Notes: generated from the letters alone by a model not told the origin. DNA of 11,404 nucleotides from Acidobacteriota bacterium (GCA_027297005.1 JAPUIN010000225.1:1-11404); one strand, 5' to 3'; numbered from the stretch's first letter, positions 1 to 6,688 are shown. Numbers and translations are program-made.

Positions 1-285
1 CTCCCCCTCCAGGTATTCCATCACCAGGAATTCGACACCGCCTTCATGGCCGACGTCGTTCAGGACGCAGATGTTGGGGTGGTTGAGGCTGCTGACCGCC
101 CGGGCCTCGCGCTCGAAGCGGGCGCGCAGGTCGGCGTTTCCCGACAGGTGGGCGGGGAGGATCTTGATGGCGACGGTGCGGTCGAGCCGCGAGTCGCGGG
201 CGCGGTAGACCTCCCCCATGCCGCCGGCGCCGATCGGCGCGACGATCTCGTAAGGTCCCAGCTTCGTGCCCGGTGCAAGCGCCAT
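1..285 (-). CDS. Ser/Thr protein kinase, N-terminal fragment
   Basis: The gene is read on the minus strand from ATG at 285 and runs off the left edge, leaving 95 codons. The visible part is the N-lobe of a PknB-type (Hanks) kinase. The glycine loop IGAGGMGEVY is at residues 18-27, the ATP-binding VAIK lysine is Lys41, the alpha-C glutamate is probably Glu60 in the FEREARAVSSLNHPNI segment, and the hinge LVMEYLEGE ends the window. The catalytic loop, DFG motif and any membrane or sensor region lie outside, so activity cannot be judged. Such kinases phosphorylate proteins on Ser/Thr in signalling. The opening MALAPGTKLGPYEIVAPIG is typical of the many acidobacterial kinases of this kind. There is no Shine-Dalgarno motif before the ATG, but a TAGAAT -10-like hexamer ends 10 bases upstream, so a leaderless transcript is possible. 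The SDR gene lies 39 bases upstream in the same direction. Confidence 0.93.
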   Translation of the reverse strand, partial: MALAPGTKLGPYEIVAPIGAGGMGEVYRARDSRLDRTVAIKILPAHLSGNADLRARFEREARAVSSLNHPNICVLNDVGHEGGVEFLVMEYLEGE

Positions 286-295
286 AGAGGATGGG

Positions 296-301
296 ATTCT
301 A
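296..301 (-). promoter_or_regulatory. possible -10 element of the kinase gene
   Basis: Read on the minus strand, 301-296 is TAGAAT, five of six matches to the sigma-70 -10 consensus. Transcription would start near 289, about four bases before the kinase ATG at 285, giving a nearly leaderless mRNA. This fits the missing Shine-Dalgarno. No good -35 hexamer is seen at 16-18 bases spacing, so the call is weak. Confidence 0.25.
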
Positions 302-324
302 CGTGAATTCCGGGGCGTACCGTA

Positions 325-1044
325 TCACCACGGCGCCGGCTTGCCCGCGTAGTCGAAGAACCCGCCGCTCTGTTTCATGGCGAGTGAGTCGAGAGTCCGG
401 ATCAGCCCTCCGACCGACTCCTCGACCGACATCCGTCCCTGCGGACCTCCCATGTCGGTCCTCACCCAGCCGGGGTGGAGCACGGCCGAGATGATCCCGG
501 CCGATCGCAGATCGTGGGAGAGGTTCTTCGAGATCATATTGAGGGCGGCCTTGCTGATCCGGTAAGCGTACGAACCGCCGCTGCCATTGTCATCGATCGA
601 TCCCATCAGCGAGGAGAGGTGGGCGATGCGGGGGTCCCGGCCTTTCTTCAGCAGCGGCAGGAAGGCGCGGGTGACCCGCATCGGCCCGAGGGCGTTGGTC
701 TCGAAGACCCGTCGGATCGTGTCGAAGTCGATCTCCTCAATCGTGTCGGACCGCTCGCCGTAGATGCCGGCGTTGTTGATCAGGACGTCGATCCGATCCC
801 AGGCCCCCGACACCGCGCGGCGCGCCTCATCGACCGAACCATCGCTCGCGACATCGCAGTCGTGAATACGAAGCCCCTCCCTGTGATCTCGTCCGAGACC
901 GGCGAGCTCGGTCGCGGCGTCCGCCTTGCGTGCGAGCGCGAAGACCTGCGCCCCCTGCGCCAGCCACTGGCGCGTGAACTCGAGACCGAGGCCCCGGGAG
1001 GCCCCCGTGATCAGTACACGGCGTGAATCGTTCTTGTCACTCAT
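325..1044 (-). CDS. SDR-family oxidoreductase (C-factor-like)
   Basis: This is a 239-residue classical short-chain dehydrogenase/reductase, an NAD(P)-dependent cytoplasmic enzyme. The cofactor motif TGASRGLG is at residues 13-20, NNAG at 90-93, the structural Asn at 117 (ETNALG), a Ser pair at 144-145, and the catalytic YxxxK as Tyr161/Lys165 in YAYRISK. It is followed by the typical HPGWVRTDMGG segment at 190-200. The length is normal for the family. The divergence of the substrate end and the HPGWV-TDMGG motif resemble C-factor/CsgA-like and carbonyl-reductase-like SDRs, so the substrate is unknown. Two ATGs are adjacent at 1047 and 1044. AGGAGG at 1052-1057 on the minus strand lies 4 bases from the first and 7 from the second, so 1044 (MSDKNDS) is preferred. 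The kinase follows 39 bases downstream. The upstream neighbour is divergent. Confidence 0.93.
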   Translation of the reverse strand: MSDKNDSRRVLITGASRGLGLEFTRQWLAQGAQVFALARKADAATELAGLGRDHREGLRIHDCDVASDGSVDEARRAVSGAWDRIDVLINNAGIYGERSDTIEEIDFDTIRRVFETNALGPMRVTRAFLPLLKKGRDPRIAHLSSLMGSIDDNGSGGSYAYRISKAALNMISKNLSHDLRSAGIISAVLHPGWVRTDMGGPQGRMSVEESVGGLIRTLDSLAMKQSGGFFDYAGKPAPW

Positions 1045-1078
1045 CATTCATCCTCCTGCGATACGATGGCGGATCCTT

Positions 1079-1107
1079 GGATTACCCGGATATCGTCCGT
1101 GTGTCAA
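1079..1107 (-). promoter_or_regulatory. possible promoter of the SDR gene
   Basis: On the minus strand a perfect TTGACA -35 hexamer (1107-1102) is followed after 17 bases by TAATCC (1084-1079). This is a poor -10 sequence at the right distance. Initiation near 1072 would give a leader of about 28 bases, which fits the strong Shine-Dalgarno at 1052-1057. The nine-base string GGTTGACAC recurs in the minus promoter at 7590-7618. Confidence 0.4.
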
Positions 1108-1124
1108 CCTTATTCAGGCCCGGG

Positions 1125-1141
1125 CCCCGCGGGATGCGGGG
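1125..1141 (+). other. hairpin in the leader of the DUF1028 gene
   Basis: CCCCGC (1125-1130) and GCGGGG (1136-1141) form a perfect six-pair stem with loop GGGAT. It ends 12 bases before the GGAGG ribosome-binding site at 1154-1158. It could be a leader structure or a chance product of the high GC content. No plus-strand promoter stands out clearly in 1048-1124. Confidence 0.3.
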
Positions 1142-1164
1142 TATCGGTCTTCCGGAGGTGGCTG

Positions 1165-2244
1165 ATGAGCTCAACGTTTCTTCGCATCTCCCCGCGGCTG
1201 TTAGCGGTCTTCACCGCAGCGGGGGTTCTGATCCTCATCACACTGGCCACCGCGCCGGCGGCCCTCTCGACCGATCTCCCAGGAGCCAGTCCGGACACCG
1301 GGAGAAAGGCAATCGTCCCCGCCCGACCCGTCCACACTTATTCGATTGTGGCGCGCGATCCGGCGACCGGACAGATCGGTGTGGCGGTACAGTCCCACTG
1401 GTTCTCGGTTGGATCGATCGTCACCTGGGCCGAGGCCGGCGTCGGAGCCGTCGCGACGCAGTCGTTCGTGCGGGTCGAATACGGCCCGGAGGGGCTCGCT
1501 CTCATGAAGGAGGGGATCGCGGCCCCCGACGCCCTGTCGCGTCTGGTCGAGGCCGACGAGGGTCGTGACGTCCGCCAGGTCGCCATGATCGATGCGAAGG
1601 GGAGGATCTCGGCCCATACTGGTGAGCGCTGCATTCAGGCAGCCGGCCACCGGGTCGGGGTGAACTACTCGGTGCAGGCCAACCTGATGCTCGACACCGG
1701 GGTCTGGCCGGCGATGGCGCAGGCGTTCGAGTCGGCCCAGGGGGACCTGGCCGAGCGGATGCTGGTCAGCCTGGAGGCGGCGCAGGCGATGGGAGGGGAC
1801 ATCCGCGGCAAGCAGTCGGCGGCGATCCTGATCGTCAAGGGGGAGTCGACCGGCAAACCGTGGAACGATCGGGTCCTCGAGCTGCGTATCGAGGATCATC
1901 CCGAGCCGATCAAGGAGCTGCGCCGTCTGGTGCTGATGTGGCGCGCCTATGAGGAGATGAACGCGGGGGACTACGCGGTGGAGAAGAACGACATCACCGC
2001 GGCGATCCGCCACTACTCGGCGGCCGAGGCGATGATCCCGGGCATGCACGAGTTCATCTTCTGGCATGCGGCGACGCTGGCGCAGCAGGGGCGCGTCGAG
2101 GAGTCGCTCCCCCTTTTCTCGCGCGCCTTCCGACTCCAGCCGGCGTGGCTGCTGCTCGTGCCGCGCCTTCCGGCCTCCGATCTTCTGCCGGACGACGAGA
2201 AAATCATCGAGAGAATCCTGGCCGTCGGGCCCGAGGGGAAATGA
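1165..2244 (+). CDS. exported DUF1028 (Ntn-hydrolase-like) protein with TPR-like C-terminus
   Basis: The protein has 359 residues. The start at 1165 is chosen because GGAGG at 1154-1158 lies six bases upstream and the resulting N-terminus is a clear signal peptide (hydrophobic core at about 11-34). The longer reading from 1066 has no such features. DUF1028 (COG3342, placed in the Ntn-hydrolase superfamily) spans about residues 57-230 and begins HTYSIVARDPATGQIGVAVQ, with SHWFSVG and GAVATQSFV following. That is the conserved family core. The function of the family is not established, and amidohydrolase activity is only suggested by the fold. The C-terminal part, about 255-330, has helical repeats typical of tetratricopeptides (DITAAIRHYSAAEAMIP, then GRVEESLPLFSRAFRLQP). 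It probably acts in the periplasm or outside the cell. The gene is divergent from the SDR gene. The methyltransferase follows within 31 bases. Confidence 0.9.
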   Translation: MSSTFLRISPRLLAVFTAAGVLILITLATAPAALSTDLPGASPDTGRKAIVPARPVHTYSIVARDPATGQIGVAVQSHWFSVGSIVTWAEAGVGAVATQSFVRVEYGPEGLALMKEGIAAPDALSRLVEADEGRDVRQVAMIDAKGRISAHTGERCIQAAGHRVGVNYSVQANLMLDTGVWPAMAQAFESAQGDLAERMLVSLEAAQAMGGDIRGKQSAAILIVKGESTGKPWNDRVLELRIEDHPEPIKELRRLVLMWRAYEEMNAGDYAVEKNDITAAIRHYSAAEAMIPGMHEFIFWHAATLAQQGRVEESLPLFSRAFRLQPAWLLLVPRLPASDLLPDDEKIIERILAVGPEGK

Positions 2245-2263
2245 GCGGGAGCCGCGCCGCTCT

Positions 2264-2273
2264 CTGCTATAGT
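2264..2273 (+). promoter_or_regulatory. possible extended -10 promoter of the methyltransferase gene
   Basis: TGCTATAGT (2265-2273) matches an extended -10 element (TGn followed by TATAGT, five of six to TATAAT). No good -35 is seen. Initiation would fall near 2280, within a few bases of the ATGs at 2276 and 2282, so the mRNA would be nearly leaderless. A closely similar TGCTATGAT stands before the next operon at 3181. Confidence 0.35.
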
Positions 2274-2275
2274 TG

Positions 2276-3109
2276 ATGCTGATGATCGGCGCCCCGACAT
2301 CGACCTCCGCGCGACGCGCGGTGGCGTGCGATGGCCGGCTTCCCCCGCCACTTAAATGGGCCGGCGGGAAGCGCTGGCTCGTCCCGCATCTTCTTCCCCT
2401 GTGGAAGCCGCACCGTGATCGGCGCCTCGTCGAGCCGTTGTGTGGCGGGCTGGCGGTGCCGCTCGGCCTGTGGCCGGAAAGGGCGCTTCTCAACGACATC
2501 AATCCCCATTCGATCAACCTGTACCGGTGGCTGCAGCGCGGTCTGCGGGTCGCGATCCCGATGGAGAACGATGAGAATCTTTTCTACGCGCATCGAAATC
2601 GGTTCAACGATCTGATCGCGCGTGGCCGCACCGACACCCGCGAGGCGGCCGCCCTCTTTTATTATCTGAACCGGAGCGGTTACAACGGCCTCTGCCGCTT
2701 CAACCGCAGCGGCCGGTTCAATGTCCCCTTCGGGCGGTACACGAGCATCCGCTACCGCTCCGACTTTGCACCGTACCGGGACGCGTTCGCCGGCTGGGAG
2801 TTCACCTGTGGGAATTTCGAGGGGATGCGCCTCGACCCGGATGACTTCGTCTACGCCGACCCCCCGTACGACGTCGAGTTCACGCAGTACTCGCGCGAGG
2901 GGTTCGACTGGGACGATCAGGTCCGGTTGGCCGGCTGGCTGGCGGAGCACCCGGGACCGGTCGCCCTGTCGAACCAGGCGACCGGCCGGATCGTGACGCT
3001 TTACCGGAAGCTTGGATTCCGGTTGCGGTTCCTGAATGGACCACGCATGATCAGCTGTACCGGCGACCGAACCCCGGCCCGCGAGGTGCTGGCGATGCGC
3101 GGCCTCTGA
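2276..3109 (+). CDS. Dam-family DNA adenine N6-methyltransferase, solitary
   Basis: This is a D12-class (alpha-type) adenine-N6 DNA methyltransferase of 277 residues from ATG 2276, close to the length of E. coli Dam. Motifs in order are KWAGGK at 27-32 (N-terminal S-adenosylmethionine site), VEPLCGG at 52-58 (motif I region), the segment FYYLNRSGYNGLCRFN at about 128-143, FNVPFGRY at 148-155, and catalytic DPPY at 195-198. The C-terminal ISC-GD-R-EVLAM segment is typical of Dam. GATC is the likely target by family resemblance, but specificity is not proven. No restriction endonuclease is next to it, so it looks like an orphan enzyme. TTG 2273, ATG 2276 and ATG 2282 are all possible starts. 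None has a Shine-Dalgarno, so a leaderless start is plausible. The family core begins only at about residue 26. Confidence 0.93.
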   Translation: MLMIGAPTSTSARRAVACDGRLPPPLKWAGGKRWLVPHLLPLWKPHRDRRLVEPLCGGLAVPLGLWPERALLNDINPHSINLYRWLQRGLRVAIPMENDENLFYAHRNRFNDLIARGRTDTREAAALFYYLNRSGYNGLCRFNRSGRFNVPFGRYTSIRYRSDFAPYRDAFAGWEFTCGNFEGMRLDPDDFVYADPPYDVEFTQYSREGFDWDDQVRLAGWLAEHPGPVALSNQATGRIVTLYRKLGFRLRFLNGPRMISCTGDRTPAREVLAMRGL

Positions 3110-3180
3110 GGCTTCGGGGGTCTGCCCGCATCGGGCCGAATCGCCCGCGGGGAGCAGGGACGGCCCGTTCCGAACCTCTA

Positions 3181-3189
3181 TGCTATGAT
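3181..3189 (+). promoter_or_regulatory. possible extended -10 promoter of the CoA-transferase operon
   Basis: TGCTATGAT is an extended -10 element (TGn plus TATGAT, five of six). No matching -35 is seen at 16-18 bases, as is common for extended -10 promoters. Initiation near 3196 gives a leader of about 80 bases before ATG 3277. The rest of 3110-3276 shows no terminator or gene. Confidence 0.4.
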
Positions 3190-3276
3190 TTGCTTTTCCC
3201 AGAATGGGCGCGGGTTTCAGCGAGCGGGACGCCGCGCGGGCGGCAAGTCCTGAAGCCGGATCCGGAGGATCGATCG

Positions 3277-4182
3277 ATGTCGAAGGTGATGACGATGAAG
3301 GATGCAATCGATCGTCTGGTCCATGACGGCGACCTCATCGTCATGGAAGGGTTCACTCACCTGATCCCGTTCGCCGCCGGGCACGAGATCATCCGACAGC
3401 GCCGGGCCGACCTCACCATCGCCCGCCTGACTCCCGATCTGATCTACGACCAGTTGATCGCGGCCGGGTGCGTTCGCAAGATGATCTTCTCCTGGGCGGG
3501 GAACCCGGGGGTCGGGCCCCTTCACGCCTTCCGCCGGGCGGTCGAGAAGGGCCGGCCGCGACCGCTCGAGATCGAGGAGTACACCCACTTTGGCATGGTG
3601 CTGCGTTTCATGGCCGGGGCATCGAATCTGCCATTCTTCCCGACGCGCAATTATCCGGGGACCGATCTCACAAAGGTCAACCCTGACATCCGGACGATCC
3701 GCTCTCCCTACTCGGATGAGGAGCTATGGTGTGTGCCGGCGCTGAACCCCGACGTGACGATCGTGCACGCGCAGCGGGCCGATGCCGAGGGAAACACCCA
3801 GGTCTGGGGCCTCTATGGGGTGCAGAAGGAAGCGGCGTTCGCCAGCAAGCGGGTGATCGTGTCGGTCGAGGAGATCGTCGACTCATCGGTCATCCGCTCC
3901 GACCCGAACCGGACCATCATCCCTGGAACGATCGTCAACGCTGTGGTGCATGAGCCGTTCGGGGCGCACCCCTCGTTCGTGCAGGGGAGCTACGATCGTG
4001 ACAATGATTTCTACTTGAAATGGGACGGCATCTCCCGCGACGAGGGTACGTTCCAGGGACACCTCGACGAATGGGTTTACGGCCTCCCCGACCGTGCCGC
4101 CTACAGGAAGAAGATGGGGAAACGGTTCGAGGAGCTGAAGGCCGACACGCAGATGTGCGCGCCGGTCAACTACGGGTTTTAG
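3277..4182 (+). CDS. CoA-transferase, alpha subunit (GctA/CatI type)
   Basis: This 301-residue protein belongs to the class I CoA-transferases. It closely resembles subunit A of glutaconate CoA-transferase (GctA) and 3-oxoadipate CoA-transferase (CatI of pseudomonads). Shared segments are EGFTHLIPFAAGHEIIRQ (about 23-40), RLTPDLIYDQLI-AGC, FSWAGNPGVGPLH, HAQRADAEGN-Q-WGL-GVQKEAAFA, VEEIVD and the tail SYDRDNDFYLKWD. With the beta subunit it would move CoA between an acyl-CoA donor and a carboxylic acid in the cytoplasm. The start at 3277 is set by GGAGG at 3264-3268, eight bases upstream. An in-frame extension to 3190 lacks support. The beta gene begins 3 bases after the stop. The acid substrate is not known: no aromatic-degradation or glutamate-fermentation genes are in the window. 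IpdA-like hydrolases share the fold and are an alternative. Confidence 0.92.
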   Translation: MSKVMTMKDAIDRLVHDGDLIVMEGFTHLIPFAAGHEIIRQRRADLTIARLTPDLIYDQLIAAGCVRKMIFSWAGNPGVGPLHAFRRAVEKGRPRPLEIEEYTHFGMVLRFMAGASNLPFFPTRNYPGTDLTKVNPDIRTIRSPYSDEELWCVPALNPDVTIVHAQRADAEGNTQVWGLYGVQKEAAFASKRVIVSVEEIVDSSVIRSDPNRTIIPGTIVNAVVHEPFGAHPSFVQGSYDRDNDFYLKWDGISRDEGTFQGHLDEWVYGLPDRAAYRKKMGKRFEELKADTQMCAPVNYGF

Positions 4183-4185
4183 GCA

Positions 4186-4959
4186 ATGGCCGACTACACG
4201 ACCCAGGAACTGATGTGCTCCCGCGCCGCCAAGGAGCTGAACAATGACGACGTCGTGTTCGTCGGCATCGGCGTGCCTTCGCTGGCCGTCAACCTTGCCT
4301 ATCGGACCCATGCGCCCGGCCTCTGCATGATCTACGAATCCGGCGCCGTCGGCTGCGTGCCGACGCGGCTTCCGATCTCGATCGGCGATCCGTGCCTGGT
4401 CACCGGGTCGATCGCGGTGATCCCGATGATGGATGTCTTCAACTTGTACCTGCAGCGCGGTATCATCGACGTCGGCTTTCTGGGCGGCGCCCAGATCGAT
4501 CGGTTCGGCAACATCAATTCCACGGTGATCGGCGATTACGCAAAACCGAAGGTGCGGCTGCCGGGCAGCGGCGGCGCCTGCGAGATCGCGGTGCTCGCCA
4601 AGAAGGTCGTCATCGTGATCGGCAATTCGAAGCGTAACTTCCCCGAGCGGGTCGACTTCGTCACCAGCCCCGGCTATCTCGGGGGCGGCCGCGAGCGCGA
4701 GAAGCTGGGGCTCAAAGGCGGTCCGGTGCTCGTGATCACCGACATGGGCGTTTACCGTTTCGACGACGAGACACATGAGATGGTGCTCGTCTCGACTCAC
4801 CCCGGACTCACCGAGGCAAAAATCCGCGAGAATGTCGGCTGGGATCTCAAGATTGCGAAGGATCTCACTGAGACCCCCCCGCCCTCCCGCGAGGAGATCC
4901 GGATCATCCGCGAAGAACTCGATCCGCAGGGGATTTTCCTTAAGTCGAAGGCGGGATGA
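4186..4959 (+). CDS. CoA-transferase, beta subunit (GctB/CatJ type)
   Basis: This 257-residue partner of the preceding gene matches the GctB/CatJ subunit from end to end: FVGIGVPSLAVNLA at about 25-38, YESGAVG at 50-56, DVGFLGGAQIDRFGNINSTVIGDY at about 105-128, the KPKVRLPGSGGACEIA segment, and the late STHPGLTEAKIRENVGW. Glu51 in ESG is at the place where class I CoA-transferases carry the glutamate that forms the acyl-glutamyl-CoA intermediate. It is kept, which favours a real transferase over a hydrolase of the IpdAB type. ATG 4186 follows the alpha stop by three bases and has no strong Shine-Dalgarno, so translational coupling is likely. The stop at 4957-4959 is one base from the proposed GTG start of the aminotransferase, which supports a single operon. 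The substrate is unknown. Confidence 0.92.
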   Translation: MADYTTQELMCSRAAKELNNDDVVFVGIGVPSLAVNLAYRTHAPGLCMIYESGAVGCVPTRLPISIGDPCLVTGSIAVIPMMDVFNLYLQRGIIDVGFLGGAQIDRFGNINSTVIGDYAKPKVRLPGSGGACEIAVLAKKVVIVIGNSKRNFPERVDFVTSPGYLGGGREREKLGLKGGPVLVITDMGVYRFDDETHEMVLVSTHPGLTEAKIRENVGWDLKIAKDLTETPPPSREEIRIIREELDPQGIFLKSKAG

Positions 4960-4960
4960 C

Positions 4961-6667
4961 GTGAAGCATCCCACCTCCCGTCGCTCCCGACAAAAGAGCA
5001 AGGGCCGCAGGCTGACCCGGCGCCGCATGGCGCGATCGCGCCGGCCCGACACGCAGGACGGCGCTGTGACCCGCGCCGACGCGCCGGACGTCGGGGCGTC
5101 CGTGGCCCCCGACGACGTCGTCGGCGACGTGCTCGAGGAGGCCGAGCAGCTCGGTATGCTGCTCGACGATCAGGAGGAGAATGAAGATCCCGAGCCGCAC
5201 GGGGAGAATGGGTACTTCCTGCGGGCGCCCGAGCAGGGTCCCCCCAGGCCACGGATGCGCCCGGCCATCGCGATAGCCCGGAAGCGCAGACCGGGCAGCG
5301 GATCGCCTCCGGCTGTCGCCGCGGAGTCGGAGGGGAGGCACCTGTTTCCGCGCAGCTTCATGACCCGCTACCCGGTCGCCGTCAGGGCGAACGGGATCTG
5401 GATCCACGACAGCACCGGGAAGGCCTATCTCGACGGGTGCGGAGGCGCCGCCGTCTCATCGATCGGTCACGGCATCAAGGAGGTCGCCGACGTCATGACG
5501 CGCCAGGCGAAGCGCCTGGCGTTCGCCCACTCCTCGCACTTCGTGACGCGCGAGACCATGGAGCTCGCTTCGCGCATCGCCGCCCTCTGCCCGGGCGACT
5601 TCAAGGAGTCGGGCCGCGTCTATCTCGTCTCGGGCGGCAGCGAAGCGATCGAGACGGCAATCAAAATCGCCCGCCAGTACCAGATCGATTCCGGTCGTCC
5701 CGGCCGCACGAAGATCATCTCGCGGTGGCAGTCGTACCACGGCAGCTCGATGGGCGCGCTGGCGCTCACCGGGAACGTCGCCCGCCGGGCGTTCTATCTG
5801 CCGATGCTTACCGACATGCCGCACATCGCGCCGTGCTACTGCTACCGCTGTCCGTACGACCTGAAGTTTCCCTCCTGCGAGACGGCCTGCGTCGAGGATC
5901 TCGAGTCGGCCATATTGCAGAACGGGCCCGACACCATCGCCGCCTTCATCGCCGAGCCGATCGTCGGGGCGACGCTCGGCGCCGTCCCGGCCGTCGACGG
6001 TTACTGGCGGCGCGTGCGCGAGATCTGCTCGAAGTACGACATCCTGATGATCGCCGACGAGGTGATGACCGGCATCGGCCGCACGGGCAGGAATTTCGGC
6101 ATCGATCACTGGAAGGTGGTTCCCGATCTGATCGTCACCGGCAAGGGGCTGTCGGCCGGGTACGCGCCGCTGGGCGCCGTGATCGCGCGCGGCCACGTCA
6201 CCGCCGCTCTGCGCGCCGGACACGGCTACTTCGAGCACGGATTCACCTACAGCGCCAACCCCCTTTCGGCTGCCGTCGGGAGCGCGGTGCTCGACTACAT
6301 CGCAAAGAACCGCCTGATCGCCCGGGCGGCGCGGATCGGTCGAACGCTCGAGAAGAAGATCACCGCGTTGCGCCGTCACCGGATCGTCGGCGACATCCGC
6401 GGAATCGGTCTGTTGTGGGGAGTCGAGATCGTCCGCGATCGCAAGAGCCGCGAGCCGTTCGCCGCATCCATGAAGGTCGCCCGCCGGCTTTACGAGGCGT
6501 GCCTCGGCGAGGGACTCATCATTTACCCAGGATCCGGCACGCGCCAGGGACAGGATGGCGATCATTTTCTGATCGCGCCGCCGTTCAACGTCACCTCATC
6601 CGAACTGGACGAACTTCTCGCGCGGCTCGGTCGTGGTCTCGCTCGCGTGACCCGCGCTCTCCTCTAG
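4961..6667 (+). CDS. class III PLP-dependent aminotransferase with long N-terminal extension
   Basis: The fold-type I, class III aminotransferase core starts near HLFPRSFMTRYPVAV (Met codon at 5360) and runs about 435 residues, normal for the family. It includes YLDGCGGAAVSSIGHG, the VSGGSEAIETAIK cofactor-binding turn, YHGSSMGAL, AFIAEPIVG, IADEVMTGIGRTG (Asp366, pairs with the PLP ring nitrogen) and TGKGLSAGYAPLGA (Lys395, Schiff base). Numbering is from GTG 4961, giving 568 residues. A further 133 residues precede the core: a very basic start (RRSRQKSKGRRLTRRR), then an acidic stretch (EEAEQLGMLLDDQEENED), then a Pro/Arg-rich stretch, with no recognised domain. GTG 4961 is chosen because it lies one base after the beta-subunit stop. 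ATG 5027 (546 residues) is the alternative. Five cysteines cluster in CYCYRC...C...C (codons 5834-5890). It probably transfers amino groups from an amino or omega-amino acid. The substrate is unknown. Confidence 0.88.
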   Translation: MKHPTSRRSRQKSKGRRLTRRRMARSRRPDTQDGAVTRADAPDVGASVAPDDVVGDVLEEAEQLGMLLDDQEENEDPEPHGENGYFLRAPEQGPPRPRMRPAIAIARKRRPGSGSPPAVAAESEGRHLFPRSFMTRYPVAVRANGIWIHDSTGKAYLDGCGGAAVSSIGHGIKEVADVMTRQAKRLAFAHSSHFVTRETMELASRIAALCPGDFKESGRVYLVSGGSEAIETAIKIARQYQIDSGRPGRTKIISRWQSYHGSSMGALALTGNVARRAFYLPMLTDMPHIAPCYCYRCPYDLKFPSCETACVEDLESAILQNGPDTIAAFIAEPIVGATLGAVPAVDGYWRRVREICSKYDILMIADEVMTGIGRTGRNFGIDHWKVVPDLIVTGKGLSAGYAPLGAVIARGHVTAALRAGHGYFEHGFTYSANPLSAAVGSAVLDYIAKNRLIARAARIGRTLEKKITALRRHRIVGDIRGIGLLWGVEIVRDRKSREPFAASMKVARRLYEACLGEGLIIYPGSGTRQGQDGDHFLIAPPFNVTSSELDELLARLGRGLARVTRALL

Positions 6668-6688
6668 GAGCCTGTCCGGGTCTTGCGT
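6666..6688 (+). repeat. copy A of a short dispersed repeat
   Basis: This 23-base segment, whose core is GGAGCCTGTCCGGGT, matches 7660-7682 in 20 of 23 positions in the same orientation. Its first 12 core bases (GGAGCCTGTCCG) also recur inverted at 7647-7658. It fills the gap between two convergent genes, starting in the aminotransferase TAG and ending at the first base of the complementary stop of the next gene. TGTCCGGG (6673-6680) also pairs with CCCGGACA at 6712-6719. No T-tract follows, so this is not a standard terminator. Confidence 0.5.

Noticed and set aside
1066..1164. Upstream in-frame extension of the DUF1028 protein
   Set aside because: It has no ribosome-binding site, would place 33 residues before the signal peptide, and covers the leader and promoter region.
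1201..2517. 438-codon minus-strand ORF opposite the DUF1028 gene
   Set aside because: Its product is rich in Arg, His and Asp, typical of an antisense shadow. The plus strand encodes a clear DUF1028 protein.
3883..5052. 389-codon minus-strand ORF opposite the CoA-transferase genes
   Set aside because: It is a shadow of two well-supported plus-strand genes, and the product has no recognisable domain.
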